The notes beneath the pieces were generated by a model. It was not told where the DNA came from, made no database searches, and was given only the letters and a program-made list of their open reading frames with translations. A DNA stretch of 64,000 nt, from the NCBI GenBank assembly GCA_963776205.1, contig CAVZLR010000002.1:620001-684000 (forward strand), read 5' to 3'. This document shows, one piece after another, positions 48,601 through 56,657 of this stretch; the stretch's first letter is position 1; each line of letters opens with the position of its first letter. Both the position numbers and the translations under genes were made by a program. The stretch comes from UBA4459 sp963776205. Lineage in GTDB: Bacteria > Bacteroidota > Bacteroidia > Bacteroidales > F082.

Positions 48601-49403
48601 GCTGAATTGTGAATCACCTGGACACGGGCCATCGGCTCATAAACTGGAAGCCCAATCAATTCACCACCTGTAGGCAAAGCTACCCATAAGCCAAATGCTT
48701 CTCCATCACTATTGTTACCAGGATTTAAGAATCCTGAAGCTACAGTTACCAGAGCTGCACCATCTAATTCAAGTGTTGCCAGTGGAGCGGAGTATGCTAC
48801 AACCGAGTTCATGCCTGTTTCATCTCTTATATCCAACACATAATCAGCTGTCGGTAATTCAAGGTATCCTGAGAAATCTTCATACATAAAATCATCAATT
48901 ATCGTTCCTGCACTTCGTCCTATCTCAACAACATCAACCGTTGGAGCATCTGTCGATCCGTGGAATACCAATATGTCTGTATTGTCCATGTCTGTCGCCA
49001 TCTCACGACCCATCGCGTATACATAAATATCAAATGGCTTTATAGGATCATAACCTGTTGGACTGCTGACAATTCCGTTGGCTACCAATACATAAGTTTC
49101 ACCATCTGCCAGTGTGTAATTCTGTGACCAAATCGGATCATTTGGATCTGTGCTGTCAGGGCCTTTGATTGAAATCGTAAACTCTGTGCCTGAAGGCGCA
49201 TCTATAAAAGGCGAGGCAGTCCTGAATGCGAAATCATCCAATAATAATGTATTATCCAGCCATACATCTACTTCTTTAGCTGCCAGATCTGCTGAGTTGT
49301 GAATCACCTGCACTCTGGAAGTTGCTAAAAGTTGTGTTGACGTTAAAAAAGCAAAAGCTAAAACCGCTAAAGCTACTTTTAGTGTAAAATTTCTAGTTTT
49401 CAT
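45603..49403 (-). CDS. T9SS-exported protein with five long DUF4397-type repeats
   Basis: 1266 residues with a signal peptide (LKVALAVLAFAFLTSTQLLA). Five units of about 229 residues each begin RVQVIHNSAD (from about residue 30) and contain two DUF4397-like halves: the first with VDVWLDD, TEFTIAIKGPDS and DGETYVLVANGI, the second with NTDILVFHGSTDAPTVDVVE, ELPTADYVLDI and ALVTVASGFL. Units 2 to 4 are nearly identical even in DNA (687-base period). A T9SS type A sorting domain ends it (FKAYPNPATSLLNVEY, GLYILTLNAGENI). Probably a surface adhesin or filament-like protein; no enzyme motif. Confidence 0.9.
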   Translation of the reverse strand: MKTRNFTLKVALAVLAFAFLTSTQLLATSRVQVIHNSADLAAKEVDVWLDNTLLLDDFAFRTASPFIDAPSGTEFTISIKGPDSTDPNDPIWSQNYTLADGETYVLVANGIVSSPTGYDPIKPFDIYVYAMGREMATDMDNTDILVFHGSTDAPTVDVVEIGRSAGTIIDDFMYEDFSGYLELPTADYVLDIRDETGMNSVVAYSAPLATLELDGAALVTVASGFLNPGNNSDGEAFGLWVALPTGGELIGLPVYEPMARVQVIHNSADLAAEVVDVWLDDALLLDDFTFRTASPFIDAPAGTEFTIAIKGPDSMDPSDPIWSQNYTLADGETYVLVANGIVSSEGYDPVKPFDIYVYAMGREMATDMDNTDILVFHGSTDAPTVDVVEIGQGAGTIIDDFMYEDFAGYLELPTADYVLDIRDETGMNSVVAYSAPLATLELDGAALVTVASGFLNPGNNSDGEAFGLWVALPTGGELIGLPVYEPMARVQVIHNSADLAAEVVDVWLDDALLLDDFTFRTASPFIDAPAGTEFTIAIKGPDSMDPSDPIWSQNYTLADGETYVLVANGIVSSEGYDPVKPFDIYVYAMGREMATDMDNTDILVFHGSTDAPTVDVVEIGQGAGTIIDDFMYEDFAGYLELPTADYVLDIRDETGMNSVVAYSAPLATLELDGAALVTVASGFLNPGNNSNGEAFGLWVALPTGGELIGLPVYEPMARVQVIHNSADLAAEVVDVWLDDALLLDDFTFRTASPFIDAPAGTEFTIAIKGPDSMDPSDPIWSQNYTLADGETYVLVANGIVSSEGYDPVKPFDIYVYAMGREMATDMDNTDILVFHGSTDAPTVDVVEIGQGAGTIIDDFMYEDFAGYLELPTADYVLDIRDETGMNSVVAYSAPLATLELDGAALVTVASGFLNPENNSNGEAFGLWVALPTGGELIGLPVYEPGTARVQVIHNSADAAATMVDVWLDDALLLDDFTFRTASPFIDAPAGTEFTIAIKGPDSMDPSDPIWSQNYTLADGETYVLVANGIVSSEGYDPVKPFDIYVYAMGREMATDMDNTDVLVFHGSTDAPTVDIVEVGQGAGTIVDDLMYGMFDGYLELPTADYVLDIKDETGSQTVASFAAPLSSLGLDGQALVVLASGFLVPENNSNGPAFGLYAALPSGGGLLPLGNVTGTEETLFDESQFKAYPNPATSLLNVEYSLMKDAEVAIAIYDILGRKMIEETSYANSNSTMTYQLNTDRLENGLYILTLNAGENIISTKIRVVN
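45872..49316 (-). repeat. Tandem 687-base in-gene repeats
   Basis: The same DNA blocks recur at 46201, 46891, 47578, 48265 and 48952 (for example the motif beginning gtcgatccgtgg), giving spacings of 690, 687, 687 and 687 bases. The inner copies are almost identical, which implies recent amplification or ongoing gene conversion. Copy number here could be mis-assembled. Confidence 0.9.
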
Positions 49404-49589
49404 GTCGATAAAATTTAAATGTTCGTAATAAATTATTTAAATCTATAACAACTTAAATATTTTTTTGTTTAATTTTTTTGTTTTTTTATTAAACTTTTTA
49501 TCGATTATTAAATAATCCCAATTCATGAACCCTATCAAAAAGCGCATCAAACTTTATTAGTTCTCAATTGTTATCTCAAAAAAAATAAT

Positions 49590-50046
49590 ATGAATCAACT
49601 CATCACGAAACAGGAACTGAATATAAGTTTGGAAGAAGCCTGGGAATTTTTTTCAAATCCGGACAATCTGAATGAAATTACACCTGAACACATGCATTTT
49701 AAGATTACGTCTGATATCAGTTCAGGTTTTTATCCGGGCATGATCATTACTTATAAAATCAAACCATTTCTTAGGAATAACCATGAATTGGGTAACAGAA
49801 ATTACACAGATCCGAGAAGGGAGTATCTTTATTGATGATCAACGATCAGGACCATACAAATTTTGGCATCATCAACATCATTTTCGAGCTACAGAAAAGG
49901 GTGTAGAAATGACAGATATTCTGCATTACGCATCTCAGTTTGGTATCATTGGTAAATTAGCGGAGTGGTTATTTGTTAATAGGCAGGTGCATCAAATATT
50001 TACTTATCGAAAGGAGAAACTTGACGAGATTTTTAATTCAGCTTAA
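49590..50046 (+). CDS. SRPBCC-family protein, frameshifted
   Basis: A START/polyketide-cyclase-like ligand-binding protein of about 152 residues. The first part (ITKQELNISLEEAWEFFSNPDNLNEITPEHMHF) and the second part (MNWVTEITQIREGSIFIDDQRSG, HFRATEKGVEMTDILHY) are in different frames. Removing one A near 49771 restores KPFLGITMNWVTEI, as in SRPBCC homologues. Function unknown. It is convergent with the ECF sigma factor. Confidence 0.8.
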
Positions 50047-50050
50047 AAGT

Positions 50051-50085
50051 AAAAAAGGAGCGTTATTGACATTATAACACTCCTT
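50051..50085 (-). terminator. Terminator after the ECF sigma factor gene
   Basis: A 12-base stem with one mismatch (AAGGAGCGTTAT / ATAACACTCCTT) and a 7-base loop. On the minus strand it is followed by a run of six T, downstream of the stop at 50122. Confidence 0.7.
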
Positions 50086-50121
50086 CAGCAATTATTGATT
50101 TGTTTGAAAATCAATGCCATG

Positions 50122-50629
50122 TTAGTTTTCGAGATGTTTAAGTTTTTCCATTAGTTTTTTTCTTGCGAAGAAGATCCTGCTCTTAACTGTGCCAATCGAT
50201 AAATTCATTTCTTCGGCGATTTCTTTGTATTTGTATCCTCCGAAATGCATTTCAAAAGGAATGCGGAATTCGTCAGCAAGGCTATTCAACAACTTCTCTT
50301 AATTCGTTGTGCTGAATGATATCCTGAGAGTTACCCATGGTGGAAGGACTACCCATATTTAAATAATACATATTATCTGTTGTATCAACAATTTTTCTCA
50401 CCCTGGTTTCTCTTCGATAATTATTAATAAATGTGTTTTTCATGATCGTGTACATCCATGCTTTTAAATTGGTAGATGGATCAAATTTGTCACGATACGT
50501 AAGGGCTTTCAGATATGTTTCCTGAACGAGGTCGTTCGCATCTTCTCCATTTTGAGTAAGTGAATAAGCGTAATTTTGAAATGAGTCACGCAAATTTGTT
50601 AGCTGTGTATTAAATTGAAATGTAGTCAT
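50122..50629 (-). CDS. ECF RNA polymerase sigma factor, frameshifted
   Basis: About 168 residues. Region 2 is intact: NAYSL-like YAYSLTQNGEDANDLVQETYLKAL and NLKAWMYTIMKNTFINNYRR. As assembled it stops at 50282 after HNELREVVE; the next frame carries region 4, SLADEFRIPFEMHFGGYKYKEIAEEM and LSIGTVKSRIFFARKKL, to a stop at 50122. A single indel near 50289 joins them. It is a typical small Bacteroidota sigma factor without an adjacent anti-sigma gene. A Crp/Fnr-like palindrome lies 123 bases upstream. Confidence 0.85.
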
Positions 50630-50970
50630 GATATTTTTTGTTTAATGTTTGTGATGCAATATTAAACATTTATTTGATATAAAGTCAAGTATTTTAACTT
50701 TTTTTTAACTTTTTTATCTATTTATTAAACATTAATTGAAATGAACACGCGATGATTCTTATCATAAAAGACACTTAATTACCTGTATTTATTGCGGTTA
50801 CATAATTATTTGAAAAGATAGATAATGAATGGTGTTTAAAGTCATTTTTTTGTTTCCTAAACAGAAATATTTGCAGAAAAAAGCTCTAAAAGGGATTTTT
50901 TTATTGAATTCTTCGAAATTTTTTGTTGACTTTTTTATATATTTAGCTCAACATTTATAGAAAATGACGT
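50630..50970. other. AT-rich intergenic region upstream of the sigma factor
   Basis: 341 bases with no gene. It holds the Crp/Fnr-like palindrome at 50752-50765 and several T-rich tracts. No other structure stood out. Confidence 0.5.
50752..50765. promoter_or_regulatory. Crp/Fnr-like palindrome, site 1
   Basis: ATGAT-TCTT-ATCAT is a perfect 5-base inverted repeat with a 4-base centre, matching the sites at 54784 and 62424-62457. It lies between tatC and the sigma factor gene and could link the sigma factor to the same regulon. Confidence 0.45.
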
Positions 50971-51808
50971 TTAGTTGATATTTTCGTATTCCTTTTTATA
51001 TATCCTCTTTGAAACACCGATACTAAACTCATACAATATAATTAAAGGTACAACCACAAGCACCTGGCTAAACATATCCGGTGGTGTAATAATGGCCGAA
51101 AGGATCAGTAAGATGACAAACATGTATTTCCGGTTTCTTTTCAGGAAATCTGGCGTGAGCACGCCGACCTTTGTAAGGAAATAAACAAGGATCGGTAATT
51201 CAAATACAATACCCACAGCAAAGGTTACCGAAACTACTGTACTGATATATGAACTTAATGAAATTTGATTGGCCACTGATTCACTCACCTGGTAGGTACC
51301 CAGAAAATTAACGGTAAGCGGTACAATTAAAAAGAAACTGAATAGAATACCGATAAGAAAAAGCAAGGTGCTGATAAAAACACCTCCTTTTGAATAAGCT
51401 TTTTCTTTATCATACATGGCTGGTTGAATAAATCGCCAAATCTCCCAGAGTATATAAGGAAATGCGAGAATAAAACCTGCTACAATTGAAATATACATAT
51501 GGGTGAGAAATTGTCCCGACATATTGATGTTGATGATCTGCAATTTCATTTCATCAATACACAAGTGCGCCAATGGATAATTGTTTCCCAACCCAGCACA
51601 ATGCCCTGTTGGTGATAAAATCGGAGCTGCTTGGTGCCAGAATAATATAGTCAAAAATGAATTTCCGGTTCAGAAAAGCAACAATAGCTAATATAACGAT
51701 GGCAATGAGAGACCGGATAATATGCATCCGGAGTTCATCAAGATGATCCCAAAAAGTCATTACTTTCTCTTCCGTCTTTTTCTTTTTTTTCGACTTTATC
51801 TTTTCCAT
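50971..51808 (-). CDS. tatC: Twin-arginine translocase subunit TatC, frameshifted
   Basis: About 278 residues. The start (FWDHLDELRMHIIRSLIAIV) is in one frame, ending GALVY at 51554; the rest (KLQIININMSGQFLTHMYISIVAGFILAFPYILWEIWRF to LLILSAIITPPDMFSQ) is in another. One indel near 51560 joins them, giving a normal six-helix TatC. It exports folded proteins. TAT substrates in the window are the Mo enzyme, the Rieske protein and perhaps the amidase. A terminator precedes it, so it may have its own promoter. Confidence 0.88.
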
Positions 51809-51834
51809 AGACTAATTAAAAACCAAAAATATAA

Positions 51835-51860
51835 AAAAGCCCCTTCCAGTTGGAAGAGGC
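51835..51860 (-). terminator. Terminator between dsrE-like gene and tatC
   Basis: Arms GCCCCTTCC / GGAAGAGGC around AGTT, one mismatch, followed on the minus strand by six T. It would end the sulfur-gene transcript after the DsrE-like gene. Confidence 0.7.
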
Positions 51861-51890
51861 TCAATCAAAGAAACCCAATAAAGGGTTAGA

Positions 51891-52398
51891 TCAGGTAAAA
51901 ATTATTTGTGTTCCAGGGCCATCACACATGTCATAAAGATCGCCTACAGTAATAATGGCTTTTACATCATCATGAAAATCTTCTTTGTTTAAGACCAAAC
52001 ATATCAGCAGCTAATTTACAGGCATAAAGTTCTCCTCCACCAGCAACGATCAATTCAAGAAACTCGTCAACATTGGGTATATCCAATTTTTCCATTTCAT
52101 TACGCATCATTGCTGAAACGCCGGCTTCAACACCCAGGGAGTCCACCAAGCCATGTTGGAAAAGGAAGTCCGCCAGGCATTCGCATGGCCGGGTTACCAA
52201 CTGTAGAAGTGTGCAATTTATTCATCGTTCTTTTTTAATGGCATCAAGTCCGAAGAATGTAAAAAACAATTTGGTTTCAATTCCTTCCATTACAGCACCA
52301 TTACCCATTACCAAGAGCTGCATAAACATCTTCAATTGTATCCTTTCGAACAAATAATCAGGACTTTTTTCAAAGGAAATTTTTCATCTATTTTCCAT
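51891..52398 (-). CDS. DsrE-family sulfurtransferase-like protein, multiply frameshifted
   Basis: About 169 residues when at least five indels are corrected. Pieces in order from ATG 52398: EKFPLKKVLIICSKG, TIEDVYAAL, VMGNGAVMEGIETKLFFTFFGLDAI, MNKLHTSTVGNPAMRMPGG, then VEAGVSAMMRNEMEKLDIPNV and GGGELYACKLAADMFGL with the conserved Cys, and KEDFHDDVKAIITVGDLYD. This is a DsrE/DsrF-like (peroxiredoxin-like) protein that handles sulfane sulfur. So many shifts in 500 bases suggest a local consensus problem. It lies between TusE/DsrC and tatC. Confidence 0.75.
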
Positions 52399-52417
52399 GA
52401 TATTTATTTTTTTAGAT

Positions 52418-52728
52418 TTAAATACAAGATTCTGGTTTAGGTACACCTGCAATTTTTGTTGATTTTTTTAAAGGAGCACCTGGAAACATCTGGTAGAAAG
52501 TTTTCGCATCTACAACACCAGATTTATTGATTCCCCTGATGGTCAGTGTTGCACCTTCAGCTGATTTGTTTCTGATGAATTCCAGTACTTCAAAATGTTT
52601 GTCGGTGAGTTCAACACCTTCTTCTTTTGCAATTTCTGTTGCAATTTCTTTGGTCCATTGTGAGCGTCTGTCATGTATCCTTCATCATTCACTTCTACAT
52701 TGACTCCTGCATACGTTTTTGTTGCCAT
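52418..52728 (-). CDS. TusE/DsrC-family sulfur carrier, frameshifted
   Basis: About 103 residues. The N terminus (MATKTYAGVNVEVNDEGYMTDA) is followed, after adding one T near 52663, by QWTKEIATEIAKEEGVELTDKHF and VVDAKTFYQMFPGAPL to the C-terminal PKPESCI. The penultimate Cys matches CysA of DsrC; the CysB position eleven residues earlier is Thr, so it is a TusE-like single-cysteine carrier rather than a full DsrC. It accepts persulfide from upstream donors. It lies in the SQR-DUF1641-TusE-DsrE run. Confidence 0.85.
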
Positions 52729-52763
52729 AATTATTTTTATTAATGTTTATTAAATAGGTTTAA

Positions 52764-53451
52764 TTATGAATTTGCTTTAATCTTATCCGTTTCTTTTGCA
52801 ATATTTTGAAGAAATGTAATCATAAACCCAATTCCCTTCTTCATTTCTTTCGAATTCATTGCTTTCATTGCTTTCCAGATGGAATACTCCTCAACATTCT
52901 CTATTTCAATACTCTTGTAAACAATCAATCCGCTGTTGATTGCTTTTAGCATATCAGGTTGTGTAAGGTTTTTTACGGTTTCAAGAATCGTTACAACATT
53001 ATCTGCCAGTAATTTCACATCATCAACAGAAAAATGTGTAACAATATTGTCAAAAATCTTTCATCGATTCTTTCATGAATTCAAAATAGCCCTTTTGCTC
53101 AAATTCATTCATCATGTGAATGCCATCCAGACCCATCTGATGAAGAATAGGTGTAACATCTTTAACCAGATCATTCACACTCTCCATCATTTCAAACATT
53201 TCGTTCAAAGTGTCCACATTCCTGACGAGTTTCAACATCAATTGCTTACCGCTTCACCATCAATCTCCACGCCTGCATTATCCAGTTCAGTAACTGTCGA
53301 TTTAAACACATCTTTACCAACAATTGTCAGGTCGGTTGTAAGATCTTCGATCGATTGCCGGGTTTCTTTCTGGGCCATATACCTCTTCGAGCACAATATC
53401 GAGTTTTCTGTTAATCTCGTTAATTTGCTCCTGAATATTATCTTTATCCAT
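52764..53451 (-). CDS. DUF1641 protein, frameshifted
   Basis: About 228 residues when three indels (near 53378, 53240 and 53053) are corrected; the third is a T run. Pieces: NIQEQINEINRKLDIVLEEVY, QKETRQSIEDLTTDL, LMLKLVRNVDTLNEMFEMMESV, DFDNIVTHFSVDDVKLLADN, and the Gly-containing end KKGIGFMITFLQNIAKE. DUF1641 proteins are short helical partners usually encoded beside FAD-dependent sulfide or NAD(P)H:quinone oxidoreductases. It follows the SQR-like gene after 5 bases. Confidence 0.8.
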
Positions 53452-53456
53452 CGTAT

Positions 53457-54686
53457 CTATAATTTTTTTCCTGCCATTTGCATTTCCGAATCAATCGGCA
53501 TTTCTTTTCCTTTAAGCAAAATATGCCAGTAAATCCACCTGAAAAGAACTTTACCATAATGGTTCATCCTTGTTACTTTAAGTAAACCAAATGGTCCTAA
53601 TCCCGGGAAAGGGAATGAACCTGGCAGTGGTTCTGTATCATAATTGAAATCAATCAATGTACCTTTCCCATATCCTGTTTCAATATAACAGTTGGCATGC
53701 CCGTCAAAACTGGCAGTAAATGGGCGTCCTTCAATGGCGCACATAAGGTTTTCTTCAAGTATTTCAGCAGCAAAATGTGCTACTGATCCGGCTTTTGAAG
53801 TTGGAATATTGGTGGCATCACCTATTACAAAGATATTTTCATATTTATCAGATCTCAAAGTATGTTTATCTGTCGGAACATAATTCATATCATCGCCCAT
53901 TCCACTTCTTTCCATCAGATCATCACCCATGTTTGGCGGAACACTCACCAAACAGTCGAATTTTACTTCAGTTCCACCATAGTCGATAATCTTCTTTTCT
54001 TCATTATCTACTTCCATAATTGCGAAATCCGGAATCAGATTGATATTTTTTTGTTCCAATAGATCTCCAAGCATTTTTGTAGCTCTGGGTTTAGTAAACG
54101 CACCGGGCATTGGGGTCACGTATGTGATATTTACTTTATCACGCATACCTCTTTCGGTAAAAAAAGCATCCGCAAAAAAAGCAAATTCCAATGGTGCTAC
54201 GGGGCATTTATAAGGTAATTCTGAAACATTTATTACCAATTCTCCACCCTTCCATGTTTTAAAATGATCTGCCAATGCGACTGCACCTTCTATTGTATAA
54301 AAATCAAAAATATCTTTATACCAAAGTTTGTCTTTTAATCCATCCACTTCTTCAGGTGCTGTTTTACAACCCGTTGCAATAATCAGGAAATCATATTTTA
54401 ATGTCACGCCATCTTCAAGTAAGACATTATTTTCTTTGGGTTTTATCTTATCAATTTTTGAATAAATAACATTTACACCTGTTGGGAAGAAATCGCTTTT
54501 TGGTTTTATTACATCATTTTTTGTGTACATTCCAAAAGGGATAAATAAAAACCCTGGTTGATAATAATGTGTTTTAAATTGATCGACTATGGTGATATCC
54601 CACTGATCGCGAGCGAGGTGTTTTCGCATTTTATTGGCCATCATTGTTCCGGCAGTACCAGCACCAAGAATTAGTAATTTTTTCAT
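53457..54686 (-). CDS. Sulfide:quinone oxidoreductase-like flavoprotein
   Basis: 409 residues. FAD-binding GAGTAG at the N terminus (LLILGAGTAGTMMAN), the second motif in YDFLIIATGCKT, and IFVIGDATNIPTSKAG near 290. Candidate redox cysteines are C107, C161 (LPYKCPVAPLEF) and C333 (HANCYIE). It would oxidise sulfide to sulfane sulfur and reduce quinone at the membrane; the C-terminal helix-rich end (RMNHYGKVLFRWIYWHILL) fits membrane attachment. It is of the SQR type encoded with DUF1641. It heads the sulfur run and has a good promoter and a Crp/Fnr-like site upstream. Confidence 0.88.
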   Translation of the reverse strand: MKKLLILGAGTAGTMMANKMRKHLARDQWDITIVDQFKTHYYQPGFLFIPFGMYTKNDVIKPKSDFFPTGVNVIYSKIDKIKPKENNVLLEDGVTLKYDFLIIATGCKTAPEEVDGLKDKLWYKDIFDFYTIEGAVALADHFKTWKGGELVINVSELPYKCPVAPLEFAFFADAFFTERGMRDKVNITYVTPMPGAFTKPRATKMLGDLLEQKNINLIPDFAIMEVDNEEKKIIDYGGTEVKFDCLVSVPPNMGDDLMERSGMGDDMNYVPTDKHTLRSDKYENIFVIGDATNIPTSKAGSVAHFAAEILEENLMCAIEGRPFTASFDGHANCYIETGYGKGTLIDFNYDTEPLPGSFPFPGLGPFGLLKVTRMNHYGKVLFRWIYWHILLKGKEMPIDSEMQMAGKKL

Positions 54687-54742
54687 TAATTTCTAAGTAT
54701 TTTTATTATATTATTGTCTTAATTATCAAGATGTTTGCTCCT

Positions 54743-54751
54743 GCAAATTTA
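54743..54751 (-). promoter_or_regulatory. -7 promoter box for the SQR operon
   Basis: The minus strand reads TAAATTTGC, a perfect TAnnTTTGC element 56 bases before the SQR ATG. The palindrome at 54784-54799 is centred about 45 bases upstream of it. Confidence 0.5.
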
Positions 54752-54783
54752 TATGTATAAACCTCTATATGAAAAATAAACCG

Positions 54784-54799
54784 TATGACATTTGTCATA
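54784..54799. promoter_or_regulatory. Crp/Fnr-like palindrome, site 2
   Basis: TATGAC-ATTT-GTCATA is a perfect 6-base inverted repeat with a 4-base centre. It lies in the divergent region between the SQR gene and the Crp/Fnr gene, 26 bases before the latter's ATG, so activation of SQR with autoregulation is likely. Confidence 0.6.
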
Positions 54800-54825
54800 T
54801 TTACTATATTTACAACTAATTTAGA

Positions 54826-55521
54826 ATGAGGATAAGTAACGACATAGAAAGTTGTAAAACATGTGTTTACAGACAATTGCTTTTTGGCGATTTGACTGAT
54901 AATGAATATGAACTGATCAATCAGGCACGTACTGAGAGAATTTATCGCCGAGGTGAAGTGATTGTAAAGGAAAACGACCCTATTGATTCTTTCCTGTATT
55001 TACGAAAGGGGCTTATCAAACTTTATAAAACTGATGAGCATGGCAAAGACCACCTGATCAGTATTAATAAACCCGGTGACTTTGTAAGCCTTTTGAGTAT
55101 TTTTTCAGATCAGAATTCTCATTATTCGATTGCCACACTTGAAGAAACACTGGTTTGTGATGTGCAGCTTGATGCCATCAAACAAGCGATAAAAACGAAC
55201 AGTAAATTTGCATTACGCATACTTAATCGGATGAGCCATATTTCTGATGAAGTAATCGTAAATCGATTTGAAATAACACGCAAGCAAATTAAAGGACGAG
55301 TGGCCTACATTCTTGTCTTTCTTGCCGATCATATTTATAAAAATCATTCGTATCGAATGCCAATTACCAGAAGAGAACTTGGAGAACTCATTTCGATGAC
55401 CACTGAGAATACCATACGTACTTTGTCAGAATTTCGAAAAGATGGCATCATTGATATGGATGGCCGAATTATAAACATACTGGATTACAAGCGGTTAACC
55501 AATATTTTTAAAACCGGTTAA
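54826..55521 (+). CDS. Crp/Fnr-family transcriptional regulator
   Basis: 231 residues. A cNMP-binding-like sensor domain (GDLTDNEYELINQA, GDFVSLLSIF) and a C-terminal winged helix (PITRRELGELISMTTENTIRTLSEFRKDG). C10 and C13 (CKTC) plus C111 could form a redox or sulfane-sulfur sensor; Fnr proper has four cysteines. The recognition helix keeps the Glu and Arg used by FNR to read TGA but has Ile in place of the Ser, which fits the TATGAY half-sites seen here rather than TTGAT. It is divergent from the sulfur genes. Confidence 0.9.
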   Translation: MRISNDIESCKTCVYRQLLFGDLTDNEYELINQARTERIYRRGEVIVKENDPIDSFLYLRKGLIKLYKTDEHGKDHLISINKPGDFVSLLSIFSDQNSHYSIATLEETLVCDVQLDAIKQAIKTNSKFALRILNRMSHISDEVIVNRFEITRKQIKGRVAYILVFLADHIYKNHSYRMPITRRELGELISMTTENTIRTLSEFRKDGIIDMDGRIINILDYKRLTNIFKTG

Positions 55522-55561
55522 ACACAATATCAAAATATTACCTCCCAACATGATTCTTTAG

Positions 55562-55569
55562 TATTTTTG
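55562..55569 (+). promoter_or_regulatory. -7 promoter box for the small membrane protein
   Basis: TATTTTTG matches TAnnTTTG perfectly, 29 bases before the ATG at 55599. Confidence 0.4.
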
Positions 55570-55598
55570 GCGATTCATTCTTACTGCATCCAAAATTT

Positions 55599-55928
55599 AT
55601 GAGAATTTTCTGGGAGAAATTAAAAAAAAGATGGGATATTGAAAGCGACTGGCAGGTAGCCATTATTCTGCTCGCCTTTACATTTACCGGATTCACAACA
55701 CTTTATGTACATAAACTGATCGATGAGCTGTTGGGGATTGGTAAAGACAGCCCTTTCATTTATAAGGTGCTTGTTTTCATAGTCATTGTTTTACCGGTTT
55801 ATAATATTTTATTGCTTATTTATGGTTCACTTTTAGGTCAGTATAAATTCTTTAAAAATTTCATTATTAAATTTTTTAAGCGATTGTTGTTTATAAAAAG
55901 AAAAAAAATAATCAATCGTATTTCATAA
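55599..55928 (+). CDS. Small two-helix membrane protein
   Basis: 109 residues with an amphipathic start (WEKLKKRWDIESDWQVAI), two membrane helices (about 20-45 and 60-85) and a basic tail (KKIINRIS). Resembles the DUF6787-type small membrane proteins of Bacteroidota; I am not certain of the family. It lies between the Crp/Fnr regulator and the sulfur operon, convergent with the latter. Confidence 0.65.
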   Translation: MRIFWEKLKKRWDIESDWQVAIILLAFTFTGFTTLYVHKLIDELLGIGKDSPFIYKVLVFIVIVLPVYNILLLIYGSLLGQYKFFKNFIIKFFKRLLFIKRKKIINRIS

Positions 55929-55952
55929 AAAAAGGGACCTGGCAGTCCCTTT
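55924..55952. terminator. Bidirectional terminator
   Basis: Stem AAAGGGAC / GTCCCTTT around CTGGCA. On the minus strand it is followed by seven T, ending the sulfur operon; on the plus strand it serves the small membrane gene less strongly. Confidence 0.8.
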
Positions 55953-55973
55953 ATTGAGTTATCCCATCACATA

Positions 55974-56612
55974 TTAGCAACCTCCTTCAGCAACGGTTGC
56001 TTTTTTCTTTCTCGTAATATTTATAGCAGGTTTATCCGTGTTTTGTTCTTCATCTGCCACTATGGAGCTTGCAGCAACATCACTAAAATCATATTTGGGA
56101 ACACCCGTAATATATGAATCGTCCATCAATGAATCCGTTGCACTTTCCTGCCATTTGCGATAAAAATTATATCCTCCCAATAGTATCTTTACATTATTAA
56201 ACCCCAATTGATTGAACAACATCCACGGGCCATTGGCCTCTAATTGATCTTCACCATAAAAAACAACTGTGACGCCCTGCTTCTGTAATTCCTGGAGACG
56301 TTCAATATTCTCTTCACGTGTTAAATCAACTGTTGAAATATTCTCAGCCCCCTTAATAGCGCCCTGGCCAAATTCAAAATTATTCCGCAAATCGATTAGC
56401 ATGACCTTCTGTTCGGTTTTATTCAATACATCAACTAATTGAGCCGGATGGAAATACGCATTTGAATCATGCAACATCTCGATGCTCTGTTTCATATCCA
56501 ATTGATAACTAATCAATGGCTTTTTCATGGTCAAAAAACCAATCGACAACAAAAGCACAAAAGCTACCAAAACTATCAATGTTTTTTTTGGATTTAATTC
56601 GTGTACATGCAT
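55974..56612 (-). CDS. Membrane-anchored rhodanese-like protein, GGC tail (copy 1)
   Basis: 212 residues: a membrane helix (about 12-28), then a rhodanese fold (PAQLVDVLNKTEQKVMLIDLRNNFEFGQGAIKGAENIS). The active-site loop reads VVFYGEDQL where active rhodaneses have CxxGxR, so there is no catalytic Cys. The C terminus is a basic linker ending RKKKATVAEGGC. The same kind of tail ends the neighbouring paralogue. An extracytoplasmic location is likely. The C-terminal Cys could carry persulfide like the CysA arm of DsrC; this is inference. Last gene of the sulfur operon. Confidence 0.82.
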   Translation of the reverse strand: MHVHELNPKKTLIVLVAFVLLLSIGFLTMKKPLISYQLDMKQSIEMLHDSNAYFHPAQLVDVLNKTEQKVMLIDLRNNFEFGQGAIKGAENISTVDLTREENIERLQELQKQGVTVVFYGEDQLEANGPWMLFNQLGFNNVKILLGGYNFYRKWQESATDSLMDDSYITGVPKYDFSDVAASSIVADEEQNTDKPAINITRKKKATVAEGGC

Positions 56613-56657
56613 TTTTCCATATTTTTAAATTAAGACAATAAACAGGCGTTTAACACA

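Noticed and set aside
45872..49316. The 687-base repeats as CRISPR or mobile-element copies
   Set aside because: They are in-frame coding repeats in a single exported protein, with period and identity matching protein units.
53457..54686. Calling the flavoprotein NADH dehydrogenase (ndh)
   Set aside because: Cysteines at 107, 161 and 333 and the DUF1641/TusE/DsrE neighbours fit a sulfide:quinone oxidoreductase better.
54826..55521. Calling the regulator Fnr proper
   Set aside because: It has three cysteines, not the four needed for the FNR 4Fe-4S cluster, and an altered recognition helix.
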